A DNA stretch of 64,000 nucleotides from Ephemerocybe angulata (Eukaryota; Basidiomycota; Agaricomycetes; Agaricales; Psathyrellaceae). A program made the position numbers and the translations under genes. Location: the NCBI GenBank assembly GCA_013368325.1, contig JAACJK010000001.1, positions 2,418,001 through 2,482,000 of the forward strand, written 5' to 3'. The notes beneath the pieces are model-generated. The model did no database searches. It worked only from the letters and a program-made list of their open reading frames with translations, and was not told where the DNA came from. Positions 12,101-24,301 of the stretch are shown here, in pieces (the first letter of the stretch is position 1; every line of letters begins with the position of its first letter).

Positions 12101-12209
12101 GAATGGGTGGCAGCGAGAAGGCATTACTCGGCGGGGGCGTGGAGGTCATGGTTCGTGTCAGAGACGCGTCGGAGACGCGATCAGCAGCTCTAATCATTTC
12201 TTTGATCAT
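9171..12209 (-). CDS. CDC16: Anaphase-promoting complex subunit 6 (Cdc16/Cut9), TPR protein
   Basis: Scaffold TPR subunit of the APC/C ubiquitin ligase, acting in the nucleus at mitosis. Ten exons: 11636-12209, 11131-11570, 11010-11076, 10910-10953, 10692-10851, 10402-10639, 10013-10342, 9805-9957, 9487-9742, 9171-9422, giving 837 residues in one frame. The N-terminus (about 140 residues) is Ser/Pro-rich and disordered. The family hallmark follows: [20 protein letters not shown], then [21 protein letters not shown] blocks include [74 protein letters not shown] and [19 protein letters not shown] Ser-rich insert of about 80 residues separates the first TPRs. The start could instead be the MTSTPPPSN methionine 20 residues in. 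The first ATG overlaps the stop codon of the upstream gene on the same strand. Confidence 0.92.
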
Positions 12210-13165
12210 AATATTCTATGCATAGGTACGGTAGACTCTATACGACGCATCGTGTCGCGCTGGTATATTATGTTTCGGTTGTCCCAGTCCTCAATTCCGG
12301 CAAAGCTTGAGGGATAACCGTACGCGTACCCCTGGCATTTACCTTTCCATGAAGGACCTGGCCTCCAGAACTGGGGAGGCGGTCGTTCAATCGGCTGCTT
12401 TCCTCGTCTCCGACCTCTGGATTTTGGAGGAACTTGTGGGTCAGAGAGCACGATGGGGCAAGCCTTCAATTTCGTGGCCGTATCTTGGACCAGGGGGCCG
12501 TCTGGTTTGTAGGGGTATACCTCTGGTTGTGATGTCCCAGGTCGTGTTTGTCGTAATGGCTGGAGACTGGAGACGATCAGGAGAGGGGGTAGAGTCGAGG
12601 GGAGGTTTTGAACGCGGTAGTGAGATGACGGTTGCCTGGCTTTTTGTTCAATGGAATGAGAAGCCTCTTGCAAGACCCCGTCCGCGTCGACTGCACATTG
12701 CCGCGCCCTTTCTTCACGTAACAGGGCATCTTCTGGGCTATCTTCGACAGCGGGTTCCCTTGTTATTGACGGTGGAGGTGGTGGTGGCTCCATGGACACC
12801 ATTATGGGTTCCTTATCCGAAGACACCAGTCGAAACACTAAAGCCAGGTGCCCGACATAAGCGCCAATCAGATCGTGAAAGAGGGACGACGCACGCTGAG
12901 GACCCTGTGGTATGTACTCATATCCTGCTTCTTCCACCTCCTCATTCACCTTTCTTCGCTTCTTTGGCCTCTCTCCAAGGTCATATTCAAGCGACCTCGC
13001 CAGCAGGTCATGCAACGCCTTCACCGTCTCATTCCCTTCCCCTTCTACTGTTTCTTTGCCCAGTTGCTCCTCCTCGTCGTCTCGAAAGATTTCCGCTCTG
13101 GATACTATCTTCAGTTCTTGGGGAAGAAGGTGTGGGTTTTGGGAGCGCGGTGCGATGAGCGGCAT
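12206..13165 (-). CDS. Unknown protein, same strand as and abutting APC6
   Basis: A single 319-codon open frame with no visible intron. I do not recognise the family. Visible features: a Lys/Arg cluster [11 protein letters not shown] that could be a nuclear localisation signal, a helical hydrophobic stretch [20 protein letters not shown], a run of seven prolines in MEPPPPPPS, a second basic patch [13 protein letters not shown], and a C-terminus rich in Gly, Tyr and Trp ([18 protein letters not shown]) that looks like the conserved part. Coding status rests on length, on composition matching the neighbouring genes, and on the frame ending exactly at the APC6 start. Its stop codon overlaps the APC6 ATG (ATGA). 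An upstream exon cannot be excluded. Confidence 0.6.
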   Translation of the reverse strand: MPLIAPRSQNPHLLPQELKIVSRAEIFRDDEEEQLGKETVEGEGNETVKALHDLLARSLEYDLGERPKKRRKVNEEVEEAGYEYIPQGPQRASSLFHDLIGAYVGHLALVFRLVSSDKEPIMVSMEPPPPPPSITREPAVEDSPEDALLREERARQCAVDADGVLQEASHSIEQKARQPSSHYRVQNLPSTLPPLLIVSSLQPLRQTRPGTSQPEVYPYKPDGPLVQDTATKLKACPIVLSDPQVPPKSRGRRRGKQPIERPPPQFWRPGPSWKGKCQGYAYGYPSSFAGIEDWDNRNIIYQRDTMRRIESTVPMHRIL

Positions 13166-13374
13166 GAGGACGGGGGGTTGGGCGCTAATTACACCGGGGA
13201 AAGGATTGAAGATGAAGATGGAACTTTGGGTGCAGTTTGATGGGACCGTGAGAGAGTAAAGCTGGTACGAACACCTGCTGAACTAGTCCTTTCCTCACCT
13301 CACCTTCAAAAGATGGACTCCCTGTTTCTTTAGCACGCAGCTCTATATACTCTGTACTTGATTATAGTAACTAG

Positions 13375-14327
13375 TTACATCATCATCTGCAAAGTCTGAA
13401 TGTCAGGCACGACGCCCTTCTCCTGGTGTAGATATTCTGTGATATCCCTCGCCTTGCACTGCATGGCGACCTTGAGCATCTTGACATCCGGCTTCACCCT
13501 GTCTTCGAGTTTTCTCCGTTTCTTCGACGAGTTCGCAGAAGGGGAGGCCTGGTCTTGTCGCTCAATGAGAAGCTTTACCAGGGCGAGATTCTTCTGGCGA
13601 ATGGCGACCATAATAGCAATGCAGTCTTTGGTCTCCGGAGATGCTCCATTGCTGAGAAGGAAGCGAACGAGCGGGAGGAATTGGACGTGTACGGCTTTGG
13701 TGAGGGCATATCCGTTATTAGCGTTCGCGTTGATTCGTATATCATCGTTGTCTTTGAACGTGCCGAAAAGGTGTCGCAAAAAGGGGAGGGGGGCATCACT
13801 GTCCGTCCATTGAGGCTCGGATTTCGGTCGGTTCACAAGGTTCTTGAATAGTCGTCGGGGGAGGTCGAATTGCCCCGGCCGCTTGCGTTTCTTCGCCTTA
13901 GCGGAGGTAGTGCTCGTGGGTGCAGCCGTTGGTTGTGCAGGTCCTTCGTCTAGCATCGGCGCTTCCGCCTGTGGCAGATCGTCCATTTTCTTTGTCGACG
14001 GTCTGTCCCGTTTCACAAGTCCCCGGAGGGCATCAAACACCTCTATGTCGCATAACGGGTATCTTAGAGCTCTTGTATAAAGCTCTGCCTCTTCTTTAAT
14101 GTCGAATAGTCGAAAGAAGAGGTATTTCGCGCGATAGAGTGGGGACGAGGCCTCGTAGATGTGATAAAACCGCTTCGATATGTACGGCAGACTCTCCGAC
14201 AACGCTAGGAGCTGCACATCATGTAGCAGCTAGAGGGCAACATCAGATAAATCAATAGAAGCCCACTTCACTCATAACGCACCTCCACGGGGAGAGATGT
14301 AATCCCTGCAACCTCATCTGGGTTCAT
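13375..14327 (-). CDS. F-box-like protein with degenerate ankyrin repeats
   Basis: Two exons, 14283-14327 and 13375-14229 (intron 14230-14282), encode 299 residues. The first exon splices into ITSLPVELLHDVQLLALSES, which reads as an F-box-type helix pair (LPxEL...), so the protein may be an SCF substrate adaptor. After a basic, Ala-rich linker (AKAKKRKRPGQFDLPRRLF) come ankyrin-like units: FLPLVRFLLSNGASPETKDC, AIMVAIRQKNLALVKLLIER and VKMLKVAMQCKARDITEYLH. Repeats are weak matches to the ankyrin consensus. Its start lies 199 bases from the MGM1 start on the opposite strand, so the two share a promoter region. The F-box role is inference. Confidence 0.75.
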
Positions 14328-14526
14328 GGAAGTCGCGACGGAACAGGGGAAGGGGAGAAACAGGGGCCGAATGACTCGGACCAAATTTCGTGTTCCGCTT
14401 GGTCAGCATCCGTTGGCCGAGAGGCCCTGTCAGTCGCTCGGCATTGCTCAACCTCAACAGTGACGACAACGACGACCTCCGCAGCGTCCAACGGCGTGAA
14501 CACAACCACCGCGGCACAAACTCACG
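14328..14526. promoter_or_regulatory. Divergent promoter region, F-box/ankyrin gene and MGM1
   Basis: The 199 bases between two divergent start codons must hold both promoters and 5' leaders. No clear TATA box is visible. Confidence 0.6.
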
Positions 14527-17422
14527 ATGCTGTCTGTGTCTAAGCGCAGGCTTGCTCCGAAGATTGTCACCTATGGCGTGAACGCCGCGCGCCAGGCGAC
14601 GACATCGAAACCCGTCCACCGGCAGTTCACTACGTTCCTGGCCTCGGGGTCGCTGAGACGGCGGTATTCGACTCTTCCCCCAGCCAGCTTTCGGAATCCT
14701 CATGCAAAGGCGATATCGTACTCCTCTATCCCAAGATTTGTTGCTCGTGCGTTCAGGATTCCGATTGCTGGAGCGACAGTGGGAGCGGGAGGTTTTGGAT
14801 ATGCGAATTACAAGTTTGACGGTGAGTCTATCCATTATACTTAATATATGCTAGCTTATTGAGTCTGTGTAGAGGTGCGGCGGCAGACGAACGAATGGGT
14901 CGACAGTGCACGAAATACGGCGCAAGATATCTTCTCCACCGCCTCGGACGGCGTCTCCAATATCACATCCAAACTCTCGGAACTGAAACTCCCAGAACTG
15001 CCCTCGGTCGAAGCCCCGCAATTCTTGAAGGACCTTTTCTCTTCTAGTCAGAATGAAGACGGCGGGAAGGATCAGAATGAGGGTGGGGAGAGCGAGCCCA
15101 ACAATCGGTCGCCGAAGGCGGACGCCGCAGCTGTTGCTGCGCTGGTCGCTGCAACCATGTCTGACGAGCCGGGTAACAAGGGGTCTGCTCTCGATAACGG
15201 CCTGATGCACCTCACAAAGAAACTCATCGAAATTCGGAGTATGCTGATCAGCATAGACCAGAGCGACGCCCTGAAACTCCCCAGCATCGTCGTCATTGGT
15301 AGCCAGAGCTCCGGAAAGAGCTCAGTTCTAGAAGCCATCGTCGGCCACGAATTCCTGCCCAAGGGCAACAACATGGTTACACGGCGGCCGATAGAACTTA
15401 CCCTCATTCACACACCAGCAAAGCCCGGGCAGGCAGCTCCTGTCGAGTACGGAGAGTTCCCTGGCCTCGGAATTGGCAGGATTACGAACTTTGCAGACAT
15501 CCAACGCACCCTTACCGACCTCAACCTCGCCGTTCCCTCCAGCGAAGCTGTATCCAACGACCCTATCGACCTCCGCATCTACTCCCCCAACGTCCCTGAT
15601 CTCACCCTCATCGACCTTCCCGGCTACGTCCAAATTTCATCTCTCGACCAACCCGAAACCCTCAAGGAGCAAATAGCCAGTCTATGCGAGAAGTACATCC
15701 GGGAGCCTAACATCATTCTGGCCGTTTGCTCCGCAGATGTCGATCTGGCCAATTCCCCCGCCCTGCGCGCAAGCCGGAAGGTGGACCCTCTGGGTCTGCG
15801 TACAATTGGCGTCATCACCAAGATGGACTTGGTTCCCCCAGAGCAAGGAGCCGCCATTCTTTCGAACAACCGGTACCCTTTGCACCTCGGATACGTCGGC
15901 GTGGTTGCAAAAGCGGGTGATAAACCGAAGCGGGGCGAATCAACTGCTCTTGTCGCTCGGCGGGGCGAGCGTGATTACTTTGGACAACACCAGGAGGTTT
16001 TCAGCGCTTCCCCTTCCATGATGGTCGGTACCGACACTCTTCGCCGGAGATTAATGGAGGTCCTTGAATCCTCGATGGCTTCGTCTCTCCATGGCATTAC
16101 CAACGCCGTGCAACTCGAACTCGAAGAGGCAACGTACCAGTTCAAAGTGCAGTACAACGACCGACGCATCTCGCCCGAGTCATATGTCGCTGAGACGATG
16201 GACATGCTGAAGCTGCGCTTCCAGAATGCGACCGAGCAATTCAAGAGGCCGATCATCCGCGCCAAGCTGAAGGGGATGCTTGAAGATAAAGTCATGGACG
16301 TCCTCGAGCAGCTTTACTGGTTAGATAAGCGGGCACCTGAGCTGGGAAGCTTGGCGGTTGACCCGAAGGTGACTCCGGACACGGTGGAGCCTTACTGGAA
16401 ACACAAATTGGATGCGGCGTCGAGCTTGCTCACGAAGTCGGGCGTTGGCCGGGACTCGACGATTCTTGTCGCGGACGGTTTGCGTTCGCTGATCGACTCT
16501 ATTGCAAGCGGGGAGCCATTCAATTACCATCCCCAGGCTGCTGAAAGGCTCATCGAGTTTTCGCATATGATCTTGCGGGACCGAATTGGTGTGACTAGTG
16601 ACCAGGTGGAGAACTGCATCAAGCCGTTCAAGTACGACGTGGACGTTGAGCCTCGGGAGTGGGAGGCTGGAAGGGAGCGGTCGGTGGAGATGTACGAGAA
16701 GGAGGTTGTGATGTGCGAGGGCAAACTTCAGGACATCAGGAAGAAAGTGGGTGGTGGAAGAAGGCTGGGTAACTTGATTGGGTATGTGAAGACGCTGGAG
16801 GAACGTCAGCAGCAAAAGGAGAAGGAAAAGGTTGCCAGGAGGTTGGAGGCATCGACAGGTGATGATGGCGAGGCGAACATCAAGCAGACACTGGAGGTGG
16901 ACGATTCACCAGAATCATATCGCTATCCCCCGGCTCAAATCCTTGACGCTCGGTATGCGATGATGTATAGCGAACGCCTGCACATCCTCAAGCTTCGTTT
17001 GGCTGCTCTCAAGTCAAAGCGTTGCAGAGCCGGCCCCCAAAGCGACGTCTTCTGCCCTGAGGCATTCCTGAACGTCGTTGCCGACAAGCTCGCCTATACC
17101 TCCTCTCTCTTCATCAACATTGAACTGCTCGAGCAATTCTTCTATCAGTTCCCTCGAGAGATCGACACGCGTCTGCTCTACGATCTCGACCGCAAGGAGA
17201 TTGTCGAATTCGCCCGCGAAAATCCTGTTATTCGAAGACATCTTGACTTGCAGGAACGCAAGGACAAGCTGGAAGAGGTAAGCATTGACACTAAATATAA
17301 CGTTTGTCCATGCTCATGGTTTCTATTAGGTTATGAAGCAGCTCAACAGCCTGTCCACTCTCCGCGCAGATCCTCAACCAAAGGCTCGCAGGCAAAGAGG
17401 GCTCTTCGGGAGCGTGTTTTGA
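14527..17422 (+). CDS. MGM1: Mitochondrial dynamin-like GTPase Mgm1/OPA1
   Basis: Large GTPase that fuses mitochondrial inner membranes and shapes cristae. Exons 14527-14821, 14873-17277 and 17330-17422 give 930 residues. The N-terminus is a basic, Ser/Arg-rich mitochondrial presequence ([19 protein letters not shown]) followed by a hydrophobic segment near residue 80 ([19 protein letters not shown]) serving as inner-membrane anchor. The GTPase domain shows the P-loop [16 protein letters not shown], switch I threonine in [17 protein letters not shown] and the TKMD base-recognition motif. Middle and effector regions follow, and the last short exon ends [11 protein letters not shown]. Rhomboid processing is expected from family knowledge; the cleavage site was not identified. 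Identification is secure. Confidence 0.95.
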
Positions 17423-19271
17423 TTCAAATTGATTTCATGTGGTTGAAATGGTGGTTTGACTTTTTACCCTAATGTACGGTAGTTCCTTTTCGCTAGTATA
17501 TCTTCTGGGCCTTCTCTATCCCATCCCAGAACTCCTTCGGTTTCTACTCGGCCTGTACTTTTATTCTTCTTTAAAGGCCGACATCTGTCCTACCCCCCAC
17601 CGCTCACTCTTATCTTCGCGGTTCGTATATCCTCCTACATGTATGCTTAGATGACCCAGCTCAATGTCCAACCTCATTGGCGCAAGTCGGCGCCTAGACC
17701 ATTGACAATACCTGGGACCATCGGACTACGCACTGGACACAATCCTGCGCAAAGGCTCGGCCGTCCCTGATGCTCTACGCACAACTCAATGGGAGGCTTA
17801 TTGTGACTCTGTGACACGCCACCGCTTGGCCAGAGTGATGGGCGCTCGTGATAAATCCGTGGGCGCTTATTTCACTCAAGGCTTCGGCTCCGTGGTTCCG
17901 AGGGGTGTCTCTACGTCTGCCTGCGTCTTGGAAGCCCCAATCAAGAGAAGATATCTGGAAGGGCGGTCAGCTTCGTAAGCATACTCTATGTGCTTTCATT
18001 TGCTCCCCTTTCTATCAGCTCGTCCACAGCATCGCAGGCAATTGACAGCTTGAAATCCGAGCCAAGCGGGGTCATGGCAGGCGGCCACTAGACTTTCGCC
18101 GGGACTGGGTCGCTACAGTGAGCTGATACCAGCACACTAGATGTCACTCCGGCGAACATTAAAGGACATTTAGACCTCGTGCTGGAGCGATGCGCCGCGC
18201 CGCCTCATCTATCCGAGTCCGATTCCTCTGGCCAGACCGGCTTCAAATTGCACAACTCGATACCCCGGGGAGAGGTGTTTACCTATTTTGCATAGATGCA
18301 ATGTGCCCTCTTACAGTGCCACAGTTCGGTGGACGGTACCCGATACGTTCAGTTGAGCGCTGGCCTTTACCATAATTAGGGCTAAGTTGGCCGTGATGTC
18401 CATGGCAAATGTGTGCGCCTAGGGCGCTTGGGCGTTGGGCTTTATCTCGAGTTGGCACCCTTTGACCGTTACTGGTGGTATATTCTTGTCGAATGTGAAT
18501 CATGATCGTTGGCAGTACAGCGAACCTTCCAGATACCTTCGTATCCCCCACGTTGGGCTTCTTCATCTCGTCACATCTTACGGGGTCCATCCACTTCAAC
18601 CTCGGCATCTTCGCACAACTGCCCACAATGAGGACGTTCAATGTGGTCCTACTAGTAATTAAGTTTACGGTGAGCACCATAGTAGTCGATATCCAGCTGT
18701 CTCAGGTTCGTCGCCCTTTTGCCCGAGTTGCACTAGGTACTCGTCGAGTCCTGGCAAGCACTTCGTGATCGTTATCAATCCTGATGTCTGGAAGCCCTTC
18801 GCCTGAACTTGGACGACCTAACATGGACACGCCTTCTTCTGGTTACAGCTTTGATGAGATTGGCACAAATGTGATCTTCTAGGTGGCGGCTAACGGAGGA
18901 TGTAATGTCCAAGTGACAAGTCTATTCGGTCGTCCTCTGAGAACGGGGGCAAGATATAAAGCCACAAGACCTGGAGTGATTGATGTGTTTTGAATGGAGC
19001 CTCGGTTCCTTCGCCGCGCCCCTCCCTCTAAGGTGAGTTGAAACACCATTAAGATTACCGAATCGCTTTGCTTATAGAGCCTATTTCCCTTTGGCCATGC
19101 GATTCATGCCTCGCTTTCAGCACCTGGCTTGCGTCACAAACACAGTGGCTAGATGCTGCTAGACTTCAAGGACTCGATACTCTCAGGCAACGTCGCAAGC
19201 GAACTCAATGGGCAAGTTTGGGACCACTTTCTTCCGAACTCGCAGCGTCCCTACTGAATCGTCCACTGCAG
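17423..19271. other. Long intergenic stretch, no gene recognised
   Basis: Only short unrelated open frames occur, none with a domain. The 5' exon(s) of the downstream DUF6533 gene probably lie in the last few hundred bases but could not be fixed. Confidence 0.5.
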
Positions 19272-20961
19272 GGGCGTCGCGCACAAATACATCATTACCA
19301 TAGCGTCAAGTGCGTGCAGCCTGGGCCAATGGGCCACCATGTCAATCCAAGCTAACCGTTCACCCCGGCTCTGCTTCAGCCATTATCTACTATGATTACT
19401 TTCTAACCCTCCCTCGCGAGGTCGCCTGGGTATGGTTGTCAAAGCCACGCGTAACCTTCATCAACACCCTCTTCTTCCTCAACCGATACGTAACCTTCCT
19501 CGCCCATATCGGATTCCTCATGCAGGCCTTCTGGCTTCCCTCGGAAAATTCGAGCAGACTGAAGGTGAGAATAGAAAGAACCTGCGGATCCCTTGAAATA
19601 TTCTCAGTCCATTGATGCTTGTGTTTTAACTTGAAGCCGTGAGCAACACCGCCTAAGCTTTCACTACGCCGAATGTTAACCGAAACATACTTTAGATGTC
19701 TCCGACTCTGGAGCTTCCACTCATACCTCAGCATATTAATTCAGCTGATTATTGGTGGTGTGTTATTTTGCTCTGCATTCTACATACCTATCTGATGGCG
19801 CGAGGACTATGCTCCGGTTTTCAGTTTTCTTGATAATGAGGACCTTGGCCCTTTATAACAGAAACCGAGGGATCTTAATGATTCTAATTGTCGCTGCAGG
19901 TGCAGTACTCGCCACCGGAATTGTGAGTAGCACGACGCATGCGGTCCTGGGTTTCCTCCAAACCCTCGTCAACGTATCCTATTAGTGGACCGTATCCTCC
20001 GGGGTGAAGTACCCGACTCAAGAAGATGCAGTTTTAGCACTTCCTGGCTGTAGTCTACCGATGGATGCAACTAGGTCGGCTGAAATACATCTCTGCCAAC
20101 TTACAACTTACTGACGAAACGGTTTATAGCGCTCGGCGTAGGTCGACTTGTCACTTCTGAATCAGTGATAGTGGTCTCAGAATTCTGACTTCTGCTCCTT
20201 CGATAGGAGTTGCTGCAGCGTGGGCAGGCCTTCTTGGATTCGACGTCTTGATCTTCGCATTGACACTGTACAAGTCTGCTGTCGAAATAAGGTATGGCGG
20301 TTCAGCTATTATGAGAGTATTGCTTCGAGATGGTTTGTCGTTTGTGTGTCGTCTCTCGTAAAAACCTGAGCTAACAACGTCCCTCTGCAGGGTCGATATA
20401 TTTCGGGTGCGTCGGAACCACCATGACTGCGCGGGGAAGATACTGACCACGAGTCTAGTATCATGTCCATCGCAACCTCATGTACCCTCATCACCTTCTT
20501 GGTAAGTAGAGTGACTTGTCCTGCTCAGTGTTCGGCTAACTTTCAACAGGCATTTGGTGTGCGGTATTCAACCTTCTGATGCAAGGGGATCTTCACTTAC
20601 GATGCTACCTACTCCCAGCCTTACTTCCGGGGCATCGTTGTCTCCTTGGCCAACGCGTGCGTACAATTTCGTGAACAAAGGATAACTTCTTGTGATCCAA
20701 CAGCCAATCACTTACATCCCATCTTACAGCCTTTCTTCCGTTATGATGTCGAGGCTCCTTTTCAACATCCGGGATCCTGCATTGTGCTGCAGAAGTCGCT
20801 TCGTCCATCGAAGCTCTGCCTTAGACTTTGATACACCCGTGTGGACACTGCGGTACAGTGTTACTGGAGAGGTGGATCTGGGTGACGAAGGGCTACACAC
20901 GGAGCTTTGTCAAGAGCGCAACCAAGGAAATTTCTCAATTGGACTTGTCTCGCAGACATAG
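19272..20961 (+). CDS. DUF6533-family multi-pass membrane protein (5' end not resolved)
   Basis: Member of the large agaricomycete family of seven-helix membrane proteins with an N-terminal DUF6533 domain; molecular function is not established. The signature is clear: HKYIITIAS splices to TIIYYDYFLTLPREVAWVW, then INTLFFLNRYVTFLAH (exon 19380-19564). Later exons give RCLRLWSFHSYLSILIQL joined to FLIMRTLALYNRNRGILM, then AAAWAGLLGFDVLIFALTLY, VLLRDGSIYFG and the family's SSVMMSRLLFNIRDP near the end. All splice junctions I tried keep the frame, so it is probably functional despite looking fragmented. The first exon is missing from my model because a stop lies just upstream of the 19272 acceptor. 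It converges on a paralogue at 21336-23193. Confidence 0.65.
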
Positions 20962-21335
20962 GGACTGGAAAAGAGAGTTATCACCAAAGCCCAGACTACG
21001 TCGGTAACCATGCTATGGAGCTGCATGGGGCCGAGCACAGTAGTTGGGAGCTAATAACATGCCTCGCATAATTCTCCGCCGTAGATGGCTGGCATAACAC
21101 ACACAACGACCGCTGTACTATCGACCAGGTCACCAGGATCGAACTGGGCGACTGCGTAGATGGAGATGGTGTTAGGGACTCGAGGCCAGGAGGGAAGGTC
21201 CGTATGTCATGCGGGGAATCTTTATAATAAAGTGGAAAGACCTACGCAGTTAGATATCGAACACGCGGGCCGTATGGAGGCTCAGCGCTCAGTGGTAAAC
21301 TTCTAGTTACTTCGTACAAATACATACAATACAAG

Positions 21336-23193
21336 CTACACATGGGACGTGGTATTCGAGAGTGGTTTGGGATCAAGTTCCCTTTCGTCGGTATATCGGT
21401 CGGGCTTAAACTCAGACGACTCGATGTCCGAGTTTAGGCCAAAGCTGACCTCGTGTGGAGCCCCTATCTTCCCATCGGGTCCTCCGGTGAGTACAACCGT
21501 GGAGAGGATCCCCTGAGTGTCTTGATCGTCAGAATGGTTTGACAGAAGAGACGGGTCTCGCAAGTGGAGGATAAGGCGGCTGATCAACGTCGAGTTGAGG
21601 CTGGTAAGCGACAAAGAAAAGCGGCGGTGTCAGTATCGTAATTTAAAACATTGGCAGATCCGATGAGAGAGGGATGAAGCCACGCACCAATTAGACAGAG
21701 TGGCGAAATTACCCCTTGAGATATCCTAAGAGAGAAGAAACGTTTCATCGAGGTTCATGATAAGTAGAAACATAGGGCTGCACCTCAGGAAGCTATATAT
21801 GACGGCAAATGAGAAGTTAGGCGCCCAGAAAGTGGAGATACAAGTACCACCACCCACATAATACGATAAGATAACACCGAAGTGGGCCAGCATAACAGCG
21901 CTTTAAGGTGCGGCGAGCGTAAGGGAATGTCGAAGAATCAATACCAGCGTGATCAACACCCACCCGAAGTAAAAGATTCCTGTGTCCAAAAGTCACTACG
22001 ACGCCAATCTAAAAAATAGAGTGATAAACCCGTACCGTCTCTCAAGAGCAGGTCCAAAAGCCGAGATCCGCTTCTCATGTGTTGGATTGATTTACAGAGG
22101 GTGAGGACGAAGACAGCAACCTCCAGAAGCATAGCGGTGATGATTGAAGGCATGTATCCTATTCCAACAATGAGAGCGAACACGGCGGTAGATAGACGAT
22201 TGATACGCACTTCCGACACTTTAGTTGATCAATGGATAGACATAGTCAGGACATGTATAAGATATAGAGTGAAAGAAGCCTCCTCACATGTCAAGAGATG
22301 AAGGCAATATACAGGTTCCTTTGACAAGTAGATCATATCGTGTATAGCTTGTAGGCGGTGCTTTGGCGATCGACAACTGGGACAAGGAACAGGAGATGAG
22401 GTTTGAAAGAAGAGGTTTGACGCGGTGTGGTGCGTACGATTCCCAAGATGGCCGCAAGCAACGTAATGATGCACAGGCCTGCCAGAACCCAGCGCGATTT
22501 TTCGTATAGGGCGTAGGCGCGTAGAATGAGAACAGCTAGCGTGAAGGTTAAGCCAGACATACTGCACCAAGTCCGAAGGGGAAAATGCGTACCTGCGACC
22601 ATGGCTTGGGATCCAAAGATGATATAGTAATGAAAACGGGTCAACTGTAAGCACCTAAAAGGAGTTGTGTCATGGCCACCTCTCCAATCGTTAGGGAATT
22701 AACGAACGTCTACCACAGCCGGTAATGAGAGTCGAGACGAATTAGCGTCAATGGCGAGATGGGTGATTGACTACTCACTTTTAGCCTATCGGGATCCATA
22801 TTTTCCCAAAAGTATTGCATCATGACGGCAGGAATAGCGAGGATTGAAATGTAACGATTGAGGGTGTACAAAATGATTGTGAGGGAGCATTTTTTGGGAG
22901 TAAGCCAAATCCAGTTGACTTCATTGGAGAGATTGAGGCAATAATCATAGAGCAGTATGGCTGGTCGAGTACCGGAATTGAACTAAGAATGAGTGGAACA
23001 CAAGTGGCAACCACGCACTAAGCGAGACAATCACAATATACTGCGTTTGAAACCTGTTCGCGAGATGAGCCTGTAGAAACATTCGAAGAATCGAAAAGAA
23101 TGATGTCACGCACGATAATTCAACCGCATGAACCTGCGACCATGTCAAACCCGATAGCTCTGCGATGTCTGCGTCGAAAAGAGGCTCAGCCAT
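21336..23193 (-). CDS. DUF6533-family multi-pass membrane protein
   Basis: Paralogue of the preceding gene, on the opposite strand. The first exon (23019-23193) ends RFQTQYIVIVSL and splices into TILLYDYCLNLSNEVNWIW and YTLNRYISILAIPAVMMQYF (22779-22960), the DUF6533 domain. Middle exons encode membrane helices with the family's LILRAYALYEKSRWVLAG, and STAVFALIVGIGYMPSIITA, then LLDLLLRDG spliced to IFYFG. The last exon carries STLISRLILHLRDPSLL and a polar tail ending NTTSHV. At least seven introns are needed; the one near 22650-22700 is uncertain. The family pattern is strong. The function (receptor-like or otherwise) is unknown. Confidence 0.72.
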
Positions 23194-24301
23194 TGAAAGG
23201 GAGGAGAAAAGCTCCGTCCTCAAGACGAAGGGGCTTGCAATGAGAACAAAAGAAGAGGAAGGGGAACAGGAGAGTCCCAGCCGAGGGGCGCTGGAGGTTT
23301 GTAGCCTGTCAATGCTGGAAAAGGAAGTGAGAAAGCAGAAACGGCATAGCAACGTCGTCCTTAAGACGGAGACCGTGTCGTTAGTATTAGCCCGCAAAGA
23401 AAAGTCCTTTGATGTAATCAGAAGATGAGGAGACATTGCCCACCCACAATCGCCGGTCTTCGTGCGAGATGACAGAATACATCCAGTGTACCGTCGTCGA
23501 AGGAACAAGTTCTCAACGCCTCCGTCGTAATGGATACGTGTTGCAAGCTACATAAGTATAGCTGCGACGGCCTTCCCTCTAACGTAGATGGGCCAAGTTC
23601 TAAAAAGATCCCAAAATTTTACCGAGGTATGGGCTGAGTGTCGGCGAACATGGGTGGAGTCAGTGGCCTCTTTGACAGCCGCCGCTTGCCAATGTACCAT
23701 GGATTCACATGTACGACAAGACTCGTATCTTCATTTCGACTGTTCTGCCTGTCAGGAGCAGCCCAAAATGTCCTTGGAACCTCATGGTTGGACTCGTTCA
23801 CCTCAGGGTATCGTACTCGTTTTTCAAGCGATGAGGAATTGCTTTCCGTCAGTATCGCCCCACGAATTAGTCATATTATATCAAGTACATACTGCAGTAA
23901 CTTGGGGTTGAAAATACGTGATTGTGGTTGCGTCCAGGTCGAAGAGCAGGGTTACATAATTGCCTAATTTGAGAAACCTCCCAATTTTCGAGGCTATCAT
24001 TTGTTGATCATTTGGCTATCACTTGCTTGATTGAGCTTGAGCGCTTGAGCGCTCATCATCGGTTTGAACTTGCGAGGGAAGGGGGGCTAGATGGACATGG
24101 AATGGGCAGGAACGAGACTCAGTTGCCACAAAGTCGAGGCGGTAGGAGGAGGAGGCTGGGACTGGGTTTGAATTAATTGATAGCATCTGGCAAGATCCTT
24201 GTGGCTGAGCCGCTGAGAATCAGGTGTGCGTCTCTTCTTACTTACTCATCTGTCCAGCGACTGTTAAGCCTGTATGCCAATAGCTATCTCACACATCTCG
24301 T
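23194..24301. other. Intergenic, no gene recognised
   Basis: Short open frames up to about 109 codons overlap one another in both orientations without domains or splice support. Confidence 0.5.

Noticed and set aside
12206..13165. Fusion of the unknown protein with APC6 as one gene
   Set aside because: The frames differ and a stop codon separates them; no intron that would bridge them was seen.
23588..23967. Overlapping frames of about 108 codons as a gene
   Set aside because: Frames on both strands overlap with no motif or splice partner.
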